Positions 54,281 to 64,000 of a DNA stretch of 64,000 bases are shown here, in pieces. The stretch is from positions 2,235,687-2,299,686 of the forward strand of contig JAKSZT010053837.1 of the NCBI GenBank assembly GCA_026826555.1. Reading direction: 5' to 3'. Below the pieces are notes generated by a model. That model was not told the DNA's origin and did not search any database. It saw only the letters and a list, made by a program, of their open reading frames with translations. Made by a program: the position numbers and the translations under genes. This DNA is from Tolypeutes matacus (lineage: Eukaryota > Chordata > Mammalia > Cingulata > Chlamyphoridae). Positions within the stretch are counted from its first letter, which is position 1. The number at the start of each line of letters is the position of its first letter.

Positions 54281-54368
<88 letters not shown>
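54271..54368. repeat. (TC)n followed by (GATA)n microsatellite
   Basis: About 26 bases of TC repeat followed by roughly 18 GATA units. It sits exactly where the poly(A) tail and right target-site duplication of the SINHCAF copy would be expected. Confidence 0.95.
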
Positions 54369-54575
54369 CTGTACCATATTCTGTAAGAGCAAACACCGGA
54401 AAAAAACTTAAATGGCCACTAATAAGGAACGGGTTAAATAAATCATGGTACATCCTTACAATGGAATACTATGCCAACATTAAAAATAAAATCCTGACAT
54501 GGAATTATCTTTAAGATATATCAAGTAAAAAACCAAAGTACCAAATAGCTTGTATATGTTCCTAATTATATTTTT
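54369..54575 (+). mobile_element. L1 ORF2 fragment, right flank of the pseudogene
   Basis: Continues the L1 of 51931-52013: CTTAAATGGCCACTAATAAG, GGTACATCCTTACAATGGAA, TACTATGCCAACATT. Confidence 0.7.
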
Positions 54576-56871
54576 AAAGGATGTGGTGGGTCCTACTCCA
54601 ATCAATATGGCAGAGTAAGAAGCTTCAGGGCTCTGTCCCCCCAGAAAAGCTTTGAACAACCAGCAAGAACTGGCAGAAACAGTTAAAAGACTACTGTAAG
54701 AAGGTGAGTGTGAAATCAAGAAAAAGGCTTCTTAGAAAAGGTAGGCAGTAGATTTTGTGACACCCTGGCTGTCTCTGCCTCAACCCTTCACCAGCTTGGT
54801 GCAGAGCTGGTCCGCATCCCCAATGCAGATCCCTGGTCCTGGTTCCAGAGGGCGCAGAGTAACTCTCATGCACAATACTGGGAGCATGTATGTGTGGTCC
54901 AATCTGTCTCATGGTGGCCTGAAGGACTTGCCATCCAAGAACTTGCCTTGTGTGTAGAAGGTGGTTTACAGAGCTCTCCTACATGGGAGAGCAGTCGAGC
55001 CATGTTGCCGGGGGCAAGGGATGCTGGAAGTTCCTGGGACCATGAGGAAGCTGTTTCCTAGGAAAGAGGGGATATTTGGAAACAAGTAAAAATGGTAATT
55101 CCCAGATCCACAATCATATGCTTAAGATAAGATGTATGCACAGAAAGGAGCCTCTATGCTTTGACCCGCAGCTATTCTCTAAACTCGTTATATGGATAAT
55201 CTCTGAAAGAGAGCACCGCACACAGGTCAATCTACTAAGACTAGGAAAGTGTTTTCTTTGTTTCCTTCTTTTATTTATTTATTTAGTTAGTTAGCTTCTG
55301 ACATTCAAGGAAAGCTCTGTCATAATGCTAGCTGGTTAAAAACTTAAGGAAGAGATGCCTCAGAGTCTCAATTCCAGTGATAACACTTTAAAACACCAAA
55401 ATGTCCAAGTTTCAACAAAGGATTACAAAACACAGAAAGAAACAGGAATTGATGGCCAGGCAAAGAAGAAGTTTAAAGCTTTAGAAACCATCGATGAGGA
55501 GGCTCAAACCTGGGACATTCGAGACAAAGATTGTTAAATAAATGGTCTTAAACATGCTTAAAGAGCTAAAGGAAAATATGGACAAAGAGTTGAAAGAAAT
55601 CAGGAAAACAACAGATGAATTCAAAGAGAATATCAATAGAGAGATGGAAATAATGAAAAGGAACCAAACAGAGCTGAAGACCACAGCAATAGAAATTTAA
55701 AATTCCCTAGAGGGATTCATAGCCGATTGGAACTGTCAGAAGAAAGAATCAACGACCTTGAAGATAAGACAATTGAAATCATCCATTCTGAAGAGCAGAA
55801 TGAGGAAATAATAATAAAAAGTGAACTTAGCATGAGGAATATTTGGGATACTATCACATACATATATCAATATATGCATTGTGGGAATTCCAGAAGGAGA
55901 AGAAAAACAGAAAGGAGCAAAGAGAACATTCAAAGAAATAATGGCTGAAAAATTTCCAGATTTAACAAAAGACATGACTAAACATATCTGAGATGCTCAA
56001 CGAACTCCAAACAGGACAAACCCAAATAGACCCACACTGTACCATATTATAATCAAACTTTCAAATGCCAAAGATAGAGAAAATTCTGAAAGCCCCAAGA
56101 GAGAAGCAATGTGTCACATACAAGGGAGTCTCAATAAGATTAAGGTCCTATTTTCATCGGAAACCATGGAGGCAAGAAGGCAATAGGTAGTCATATTTAA
56201 AGTGCTGAAAGCAAAAAATTGCCAACCAAGAATTTTATATCTGGCAAAATTATCTTTCAAAAATGAAGGAAGACTTAAGACATTCTCAGATAAACAAAAG
56301 GTGAGGGACTTCATCACCACTAGACCAGCCATACAAGGGATGCTAAAGGGAGTCTGCAAGTTGAAAAAGAAAGAACACTAAACAACTGACTGAAGCCACA
56401 TGAAGAAATAAAAATCTGAAGTAGAGAAAATTACTTGGGTAAATATAAATACCAGTACTATTGTGTTTCTGATTTGTAACTCCACTTTTTACTTACTACA
56501 GGATCTAAATGGCAAATGAATAAAATATAATGATAAATCAATAGTTTTGGACTCAATGTATAAATATGTCATTTGCGACAAGAAGTACATAAAGGTGGGG
56601 GGATGAAGGAGTATAGGAACATAGTTCATGTATGCTATTGAAGTTTATTTGTTATCAAATCAAACAAGATTTTATGGATTTAGGATGTTAAATTTAAGCC
56701 CCATGGCAACCACAAAGAAAATGTCAGAGAATTTGCAAACACACAGTGACATAGAGTACAGGTTACCAGGGATGGAGAGAAGGGGCAATAGAGTTAAAGC
56801 AAAATGAGTGTAGGCTTTTTGTTTGGAGTGAGGGAAAAGTAATGGATGATGGTAAGATTGTTGTAATTTAT

Positions 56872-57097
56872 TTTATTTATTTATTTATTTTTTAGGTATC
56901 AGGGCCAGGGATTGAACCCGGGACCTCATAAGTGGGAATCTGGCACTCAACCACTGAGCCACATCGGCTCCCTGAGTTGGTTTTATCATCTGTTTGCTTG
57001 TTATTTGTCTTTTGTTTTTAGGAGGCACCAGAAACAAAACCCAGGGCCTCCCATGTGGGAAGCAGGCCCTCAACCACTTGAGCCACATCCACTTCCC
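56872..57097 (-). mobile_element. DAS-type SINE, dimer
   Basis: Antisense pair of heads joined by TGAGTTGGTTTTATCATCTG. A TTTA repeat lies at the left edge. Confidence 0.85.
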
Positions 57098-57490
57098 TAA
57101 AATATTGTTTTGAATGTGATTAATCCACTGAATGGTATGCTTAAGAGGGTGTGGGAGGAGAAGATTTATGTTGTATGTATGTTTCCACAGTTAAAAAACA
57201 AGAAAGATAAACTGAAGAGATAATGACCATTAAATACAGTATATCATATGGATGGGATCTAAATATGGAGGAGAAAAGGCTCAAAAGGGTACTATTGGGA
57301 CATAAGAAAGAATTTGAATATAGACTGTAAGCTCTATATCAATGTTAAATTTCTTGAACTTGATAACTTGTACCTAAGGTGATTACATAAGTGAATATCC
57401 TTGTTTATAGGAAATGTATATAGAAGCATTATGAGTTCAAGAATGATGTGTACAAACTACTCTCAAATGTTCAGAAAAAGAAAGAGAGAG

Positions 57491-57676
57491 GGAAGCGGCT
57501 GTGGCTCAATCAGTGGGGCTCCCGTTTACCATATGGGAGGCCCCGGGTTCGGTTCCCGGGGCCTCCTGGTGAGGGCAGTCCCGCCCGCATGGCGTGATTG
57601 GCTGACCCGGCGAGCACGAGCAGCAAGGGGGGGATAAATGAATAAATAAATAAAATCTTTAAAAAAAAAAAAAAAA
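57491..57676 (+). mobile_element. DAS-type SINE, long
   Basis: Complete + strand copy: A-box region TGGCTCAATCAGTGGGG, B-box GGGTTCGGTTCCC, G-run, ATAAATG tail; flanks share GAAAAAGAAAGAGAG. Confidence 0.92.
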
Positions 57677-57832
57677 AAAAAGAAAGAAAGAGAGATGATA
57701 GATTAGATGAAAGAAAGGGAAAGGAGAAGGGAACAGGAAAGGGAAGGGAAGGGAGAGGAGAAAGAAAGGAAAGAAAGGAATGGAGGGAGGGAGGGAGGCA
57801 GGGAGGGAGAAAGAAAGAAAGAAAAAGAATTT
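57660..57832. repeat. purine-rich low-complexity tract
   Basis: A run, then GAAA, GGGA and GGAGG repeats on the + strand, starting from the tail of the SINE before it. Likely tail expansion. Confidence 0.9.
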
Positions 57833-58017
57833 ATGGCAAAGTGGACAAAATGTTAAAATTGGTGGATCTGTGTATCTAGGGTGGGTGGAATTCTCTGTCC
57901 TGTAAGTTTGAGATTATTTCAAAATGAAAAGTTTTTTTAAAAGGGTGTGGTGTTATATGTTCACATACCTGCTTTTATATGTATAAACTTATTGGATTTA
58001 TAAGGATTCATTTATTT

Positions 58018-58108
58018 ATTTATTTTTACCGGGAAGTCCCGGGGATCGAATCCAGGTCCCTCCTTATGGGAGACGGACACCCAACCATTTGAGCCACATC
58101 CGTCCCCC
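58018..58108 (-). mobile_element. DAS-type SINE, short
   Basis: Antisense head between perfect 15-base duplications AGGATTCATTTATTT (58003-58017, 58109-58123). Confidence 0.93.
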
Positions 58109-58210
58109 AGGATTCATTTATTTTTCATCTAAATAACCTTTACTTCTGGGAGGGGGTGTTAAAAGACAAGGGTCTAGGATGAGAGGTCTCTATTGTTCAC
58201 CACAATTGTT

Positions 58211-58769
58211 TGTTGTGGTGGTAGGCAGTTTCTAATATGGCCCTAATGATCCCCACCTCCTGGTATTCACACCCTTGTGTAATCAATCCCTTCCCCTTGA
58301 GTTTGGGCAGGATTTGTAAACTTGCTTCTGACGAATCAAATACAGTAAAGTGATGGGATGTCACTTCCATGATTAAGTTACATAAGATAGTGGCTTCTTA
58401 CTTGCTAGCAGACTCTCAACCTTGCTGGCTTTGATTAAGCCAGTTGCCATGCTGGAGAGGCTTATGTGGCTGGGAAGGAACTGAAGGTGGCTTTTAGCCA
58501 ACAACCAGCAAAGAACAAAGGCCCTCAATTCAACAGCCTTTGACAAACTGAATTTTGCCAACAACCATGTGAGATTGGAAGCAGATACTGCTTCAATTGA
58601 GTCTTCAGATGAGACCATAGCCCTGCCAAACACCTTGCAGTCTTGTCAAACAGCACCAAGTTAAGCTGTGCCTAGATTCCTCACTCACAGAGATTATTTG
58701 ATAATAAATGTGTGTTATTCTAAGCTGCAAATTTTGGTGTAAGTTGTCAATGCAGCAAGAAATAATATA
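58211..58769 (+). mobile_element. MLT1-like MaLR LTR
   Basis: Begins TGTTGTGGTGGTAGGC and carries CCTGGTATTCACACCCTTGT and GTGATGGGATGTCACTTCC, hallmarks of MLT1 LTRs. It has ATAAATGTGTGTTATTCTAA near its end. The right limit is approximate. Confidence 0.75.
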
Positions 58770-60225
58770 GTTGGGTTTCATTTTTCCCATTAAATATATA
58801 TTCATATGCAATTAAAAATAAACTAGTTTAAAATACCTGCTAAAATAACAACAAAAGAAATAATGACCCACATTCCTTTTTTTCTGATTCCATATTCACA
58901 AAGCAACTTCCAGATTATACTTCCAGGTCCCCAACAATTCCAAAACTGTGAAGAGCATGCCCTGGATAAGTCATCTAAACATTTTGGTCATTGGAAGGAA
59001 TCAATAGTAAATCAATACACTTGTCCTCCAGTTAATATACTTCAGTCTCCTGTGAGGATGACTAGGGAGAGGAGAGTGAACCTTAGCATAACTGATCAAC
59101 TCTGGAACAGGTATGACCAGTTGGGAATAATCCCACCAAGACCATCCGCAGTACCCTGAGGCCTCGTGATGAATGCCTGTCCCCCCATCCTTCCTGCAAC
59201 TTCAACTGTGTGTGGGGGGAGCCCTCCCTCTCATCTTCCACAAGTCATAACAACTTGTATAGACTAAAAACCTGAGACTATTACAGATCTCTACCGAGTT
59301 CAAGTTAAATTGAGTCTCATGCATGACCTTTCTTAGTTGAGGGTTTTTTAAAACCATAAAACCCATAGTCTTCTTAAATATAAACACATTTCCCCCTACA
59401 TCCCCCAAATGGTATGCTCATAACTCTATTCTTTTTCTTTTCTTTTCTTTTTTTCTATTCTTGAAAAAAAAAAGAAGTCATAAGCCAGTCTGTTACAAAG
59501 TTTTCATGAAAATAAGCTTAAAATTTCCTTATACTATTCATGTTCATAAGTTTGAAACTTTCTTTGGCTTTTTCATTGTGTTTTTTTTCTCTTCCACTCC
59601 AATTTATCAAATAGCTTTTTTTCATACTCTGATTTGTTTCCTTGATTCTATATAGATTTGTTTCTAGTTAGAGCATAATTCACTTACAGTTTAACAGAAA
59701 AGATTTCATTGTTACTGGTTTTTAGCTTCATAGTTGCCTACAATTAACTATAGCCAAGTCTACTTAAGTCACATTTCATTGGTTTTTCATATTCTATAGA
59801 AGCAAATAATTGAATTATCAGTTAAAACTGATTTTCCTCCATCAGTATTCTCTGTTGAATTAGAGAAAATCCCAAAGGCAGAGGACTGATAAAAGTCTAC
59901 ATCCACAAGTATTTCTTGCATCCTTATTCAGACCATCCCTTCTAAATAAATATTTCAAGGGGTAACAGGAAAGTCACATCGGGATAAGTGACGAAAACAG
60001 CACCTCTACCACCTACCTTCCTTCTGGTCAAGTTCTGCTCCCAATTGTTCCTTCTACTCTAAGTCTGCAGAATCAAGCAGAACTGAAAAAGCAACTAAAG
60101 ACAGAAAATTCAGTGCTACAATTTGAGGGCAAGTATTCAAAATCTGTTTCTACTAGAGTTAGCACCTGTCAGTATGGTGCAAAATAACCCAAAGATGCAA
60201 AAATCCACTGGGTTAGCATCAACTT
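58770..60225. other. intergenic stretch, nothing recognised
   Basis: A/T-rich sequence with no gene, RNA or repeat that I can name. Its reading frames are short and lack domain features. Confidence 0.5.
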
Positions 60226-60236
60226 AAAAATAACAA

Positions 60237-60686
60237 TGGGGGGGCAGCGGATGTGGTACAAATGATTGGATGTCCGTCTCCCATATGGAGGGACCTGGGT
60301 TCGATTGCCGGGACCTCCCAGTAAAAATATAGGAAAATATAGAAGGCACATGGGCCGCCAGGCCCAGCAAGCAGGTGCGCCATCAGGCTCTGCGAGCCAT
60401 GCAGCAAGATGATGATGTAATAGGAGAGTGACACAGGGAGAGCCAAAACGAGACATGCCAAAAAACCAGGAACTAAGGTGGCACAGGTGGTAAGATGCCT
60501 CTCTCCCACATCGGAAGTTCCCAGGATCGAATCCTGGTGATTACAGTAGGAGAAGGATAAGAAGAGAGGGCGGAAAACAGACACAGAGAATTGCCCAGCG
60601 AATGGACACTAAAACAGCAAAAATGGGAGGGGGGTAAAAATGGATAAAAGTAAAATAAATAAATAAATCTTTAAAAAACAAAATAA
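60237..60686 (+). mobile_element. DAS-type SINE, composite (about 450 bp, two heads)
   Basis: First head at about 60240-60325 with B-box GGTTCGATTGCC. A GC-rich spacer follows, then a second tRNA-like head at about 60470-60540 (GGTGGCACAGGTGGTAAG, then GGATCGAATCC), then a body and an ATAAAT tail. Duplication AAAAATAACAA lies at 60226-60236 and 60687-60697. The homologue at 27985-28508 is on the minus strand. Confidence 0.88.
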
Positions 60687-60721
60687 AAAAATAACAACAG
60701 ATACTCTTTATTGAGGACTTA

Positions 60722-60945
60722 TATGTGCCTGATAATGCACTGAGTGATTACATGGATTCCGCTGATTTTATTTCTATGACAATTCTATAAGAAGAACACT
60801 GTTATTTTCCTCCATTTTAAAAATGGAGAAGCTGTGGTTTGAGAAAGAATTTGCCACTTTCAAATAGCTAGTAAGTGGTAAAACCTGGACTTGGACACAG
60901 TTTGACTCCAGAGTCCTTGAAAGCAATCACCATTCTGTTCTGCAA
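60722..60945 (-). mobile_element. MIR
   Basis: Antisense MIR order: CTTATATGTGCCTGATAATG, CCTCCATTTTAAAAATGGAG, AGCTAGTAAGTGGTAAAACC. Confidence 0.8.
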
Positions 60946-63330
60946 TTAAGGAGAACTGTGCTCACTAAATATACTACTTGAGTTTTGTGTCTAATAAACT
61001 GGTTTGTTAATATATAGCAGTGGGTAAACAGCTGGAGCTGGCTGGTTGACTATATGCCTGTTGAAAACAAGATTATGTTCTTAAACCTCCAGACCTGCAT
61101 CCTAATCCTGAAATCAGATACACATGCACGTCACTGCAGCACCCAGCTCTTGTCGGACATAATTCTCCCGTAGAACTCAAATCACACATTCTTCAAATTG
61201 TAAGTGAATCCAAATTCAGTAGCACTAATTGTATATCTCAATTAGGGGTAATGGAGAGTGGATCAAGCAATAATTTTAAAGAAGCTTCTTCTGGGGAAAA
61301 AAAAATACATACACACACACACACACACACAAAGAGCTCTTGAAAAAGAAGTGTTCAGTTGAGCAAAAAATTCAGAATAGCCCAGAATGTAAAAGCTCCA
61401 AAAATTAAAGAGGGTCTCATAGAAATGAGACAGAGGCCCAAAATAAATTTAACCTAAAATAAATTTAACTCGCCTACTTAGCCACAGCATAGGAACATTT
61501 ACTTGTAGGGAAACTCTAGATTACACTGCTATGAACAAGTCCTTGAATTCTCTTAGTGAAATGCTTAAAGGAACAGAAAAGGGAGAGACAGGCCCTGGTA
61601 CGCATGGGTGGCCATACCACCCATATGGTGGGCTGAGGGAGCTTTTTGAAAACGATACCATTTGTAAAGTGGGTTTAAAGCAATATTTTGATTAGTGCTT
61701 CAGGTCTGTAAAGGGTATTAATTATTCTGGAATTTCCTCCAATGTGTAGATGCTTTGTTTTAAACACACTGATTGATTAATCTGCAGCTGCTCCCCGGTG
61801 CGCTGCAGTTTTCAGTCTTGTTCCTATGAGCCGGGTACTCTGCAATCTCCCGTGTGACAGGCATCATGAGGGGGCAGTGGCTCTGCACACTGGCCACAGT
61901 GCCATCAAGTGGTCATTCTGCAAAACTGTTGGACAAAGTGTTTCCACCGAGTGCTCTCATTAGGACACTCTAACATCTCTTTTCCAGATGAATTAAAAAG
62001 TTAAGTGAAATATGGGGAGTGATTGTTCTTCTCATGTTCTTCTGCACACAGTAATGATCTTTTTTTTTTGCAATAAATGCAATAAATGAATGGCTGAGAG
62101 ACAAGATGGTTTTACTTTGCCTCTAACTTTACCTCTCTTGGTAGCCATTTATTCTTCTAAACAGTGGGGGTCTTAGACTAGGTCACCCAATGTGCATTCC
62201 TGCGCTAAAAGTCTCTGAGTCTTTGCCCTCTTCACATGTGATTCTTAGAGAGTAGCAGAACCTGGAAGCTGATTGCTGACCTAGTAGCTCCAACAGATCC
62301 TGGTTATGTTGCTTCAGAGCAAGTGTGAGTAAGTGGCAGCAAGGCTGGAGGGGCGAGAGGGGAACTGAGCCCCCTATGCCCCACGGGAGAGGTAGACTTG
62401 CCAAACTTATCTGGCAAAAGACTCTGCTCCCCACGTCTGGTGGAGGTTGACCTGGGTTAAACTGTCCTTTCTGAGTGAGGTCTGACCCGGGGAATCTACT
62501 GTGGCTATCCTGGATAAACCTGGGATGGAAGGTTTGCAGGCAATGGAATCTGACTTCTAGCAGCACCTTTCTAGGACTAATGTTTTCACTGAAGATTAGA
62601 AGAAAGCGGGGAGATTCAAATTCTACCTCAAAAGGCTGGGCCCTGTCCCTTCCTCTAAGGGTGTACAAGAACCTGGAGCTAGGTAGGGAATTGCCTCTAC
62701 CCTGAAGCCTGCTTCCCACTATCGCCTTTCTCAAACTCCTGTTTGGAGGCTACACGAATCAGGGCTTGTGGTGCACCTCGCTATGCATCTGTAGGGAAAT
62801 CGGGGTCATTTCCTTATTCCCACTAATAGTTTGCCTCCCTGAAACTTAATCCTGGTTCTTGCCAGGTAACTGTTAGGTGTGGTGAATGTTGTTCTTGTGT
62901 TCCCAGGATTTATGCAAATTTTCATAAATCTGTGCATTATACGCTGTTTCCTTTAATTTTAGGACCAAGACAAGAATCCTGAATATTAAAGTAAAAAAAC
63001 AAAACAAACAAAAAACAACAACGAATTACCAACACACTGACAGAATATAGCTGAATTAACAGAGGTCTTTTGGGCTCTCTTGATTGTAATTTGACTAACA
63101 CTTTTAATGTGTCATTATTTAGGGGCTTTTAAAAAGTATTTTCTATATCAAGAGCTTCTATGAGGTTGTCTTACTGAATTTCCAGGTACTCTCACATAAT
63201 GTTAAAGACAAAATGGAGCTTAGAAATCACCCAGCAGTTGAAACCTTCTAGTTTAAACTTGATCTAAAATATATATAAATATAAAATTGAAATGAATTAA
63301 ATTTTACTTTTTATAATCTAACTTTAAAAA
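60946..63330. other. intergenic stretch without recognised genes or SINEs
   Basis: Contains a CA repeat (61310-61331) and an open frame of 183 codons on the minus strand (62183-62734) with no domain I recognise. Otherwise I see nothing I can name. Confidence 0.5.
61310..61331. repeat. (CA)n microsatellite
   Basis: About eleven AC units after an A-rich run. Confidence 0.95.
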
Positions 63331-63334
63331 ATAA

Positions 63335-64000
63335 TATTCCATAATAAGAGACAATCCATCAGTAAGGAGTAACAGTCATAAATATTTATTTATTTTTTTT
63401 TTTTAATTTTTTTTTTTTTTATGATTTTATTTATTTACTCATTTATCCCCCCCTTGCTGCTTGTGCTCGCTGGGTCAGCCAACCACGCCGTGCAGGCGGG
63501 CCCGCCCTCACCAGGAGGCCTCGGGAACCGAACCCGGGGCCTCCCATATGGTAAACGGGAGCCCTACTGATTGAGCCACAGCCGCTTCCCAGTCATAAAT
63601 ATTTATGCACCTAACCAGGGTGCCCCAAAATACGTGAGGCAAACTCCAGCAAAACTGAAAGGAGAAATAGATGTTTCTACAATAATAGTTGGAGAATTCA
63701 ATGTGCCACTCACATCAATAGATAGAACAACTAGACAGAAGATCAACCAGAAAACAGAGAACTTGAACAATATGATAAACGAGCTGGACTTGACAGACAT
63801 ATACAGAACATTGCACCCCAAATTAGCAGGTTTTACATTCTTTTCAAGTGCTCATGGATCTTTCTCCAGGATAGAATACATGTTGGGCCAAACAAAGCTC
63901 TCAATAAGTTCAAGAAGACTGAAATTATACAAAGCACCTTCTCTGATCATAATGGAAAAAAGTTAGAAACCAATAATAGGTGAGAAATGGGAAAATTTGC
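63335..64000 (+). mobile_element. L1 ORF2 endonuclease region, runs off the window
   Basis: After a long SINE (63390-63590), the frame at 63571-63963 reads NIYAPNQGAPKYV, VGEFNVPLTSIDR, LDLTDIYRTLHPK and TFFSSAHGSFSRIEYMLG. These are the motifs of the L1 ORF2 N-terminal endonuclease, with the Asp of GDFN changed to Glu. The preceding bases (about 63335-63373) join it across the SINE. Probably inactive. Confidence 0.85.
63390..63590 (-). mobile_element. DAS-type SINE, long
   Basis: Antisense full copy between perfect duplications AGTCATAAATATTTAT (63374-63389, 63591-63606). Confidence 0.94.

Larger units (their letters stand above)
54576..57945 (+). mobile_element. HAL1-like half-LINE element, near full length, interrupted
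   Basis: Starts with the HAL1-type 5' end (ATATGGCAGAGTAAGAAGC at about 54605). An ORF1-like coiled-coil region follows at about 55350-56030 (LKELKENMDKELKEIRKTT-like in broken frames). Next comes the post-ORF1 region with AAAATTGCCAACCAAGAATT and AGATAAACAAAAGGTGAGGG. No ORF2 follows. The 3' end reads GTAAGTTTGAGATTATTTC before an A run at about 57935. SINEs interrupt it at 56872-57097 and 57491-57676. All frames are broken. It could be an old L1 lacking ORF2, but the order fits HAL1 better. Confidence 0.7.

Noticed and set aside
63571..63966. 131-codon open frame with endonuclease motifs
   Set aside because: L1 ORF2 endonuclease region in a SINE-split element; recorded as a mobile element and not as a gene.
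43640..64000. GPR19, expected next to CREBL2 by human gene order
   Set aside because: No seven-helix receptor frame of about 400 codons or recognisable piece of one is present on either strand; it probably lies beyond the window.

Overview
The window is mammalian nuclear DNA, almost certainly from an armadillo (Xenarthra, Dasypodidae, most likely Dasypus). The evidence is about 30 tRNA-derived SINE insertions of the DAS type in 64 kb, many with intact target-site duplications (TSDs). They sit beside L1, HAL1, MIR, L2, MaLR-type LTRs and hAT transposons, which is the usual placental repeat background. There is no bacterial, phage, CRISPR or operon-like organisation.

The one functional protein gene I can support is CREBL2, a 120-residue bZIP transcription regulator on the + strand. 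Its four coding exons are 17006-17020, 31007-31204, 39411-39555 and 40353-40357, with introns of about 14.0, 8.2 and 0.8 kb. The last codon, Trp120, is split across intron 3, and the final exon supplies only GG plus the TGA stop. The start lies in a CpG-rich promoter (about 16.35-17.1 kb) with GC boxes and two ZNF143-like motifs in opposite orientation. A long 3' UTR follows, probably ending near 43.4 kb. In human the downstream neighbour is GPR19 on the opposite strand; no recognisable part of it is present here.

Layout: 1-16.3 kb is upstream intergenic DNA with MIR, L2, L1 and SINE copies. 16.35-17.1 kb is the promoter and exon 1. 17.1-31.0 kb is intron 1, with SINEs, solo LTRs and an antisense L1 split by nested insertions. 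31.2-39.4 kb is intron 2. 39.4-43.4 kb holds exons 3-4 and the 3' UTR. 43.5-64 kb is intergenic and very repeat-rich. It contains a stack of retroposons re-using one target site (44.27-47.24 kb), a MaLR-type LTR, a processed SINHCAF (FAM60A) pseudogene inserted in an L1 (about 52.0-54.27 kb), a HAL1 element (54.6-57.9 kb), an MLT1-like LTR and, at the edge, L1 ORF2.

SINE classes used below are my own labels: 'long' (tRNA head plus a body ending in a G-rich block and an ATAAAT-rich tail), 'short' (tRNA head plus A-tail), 'dimer' (two heads joined by an A-rich linker) and 'composite' (about 450-520 bp with two different heads). Identifications are by eye and from remembered family consensus; subfamily names are avoided where I could not be sure.
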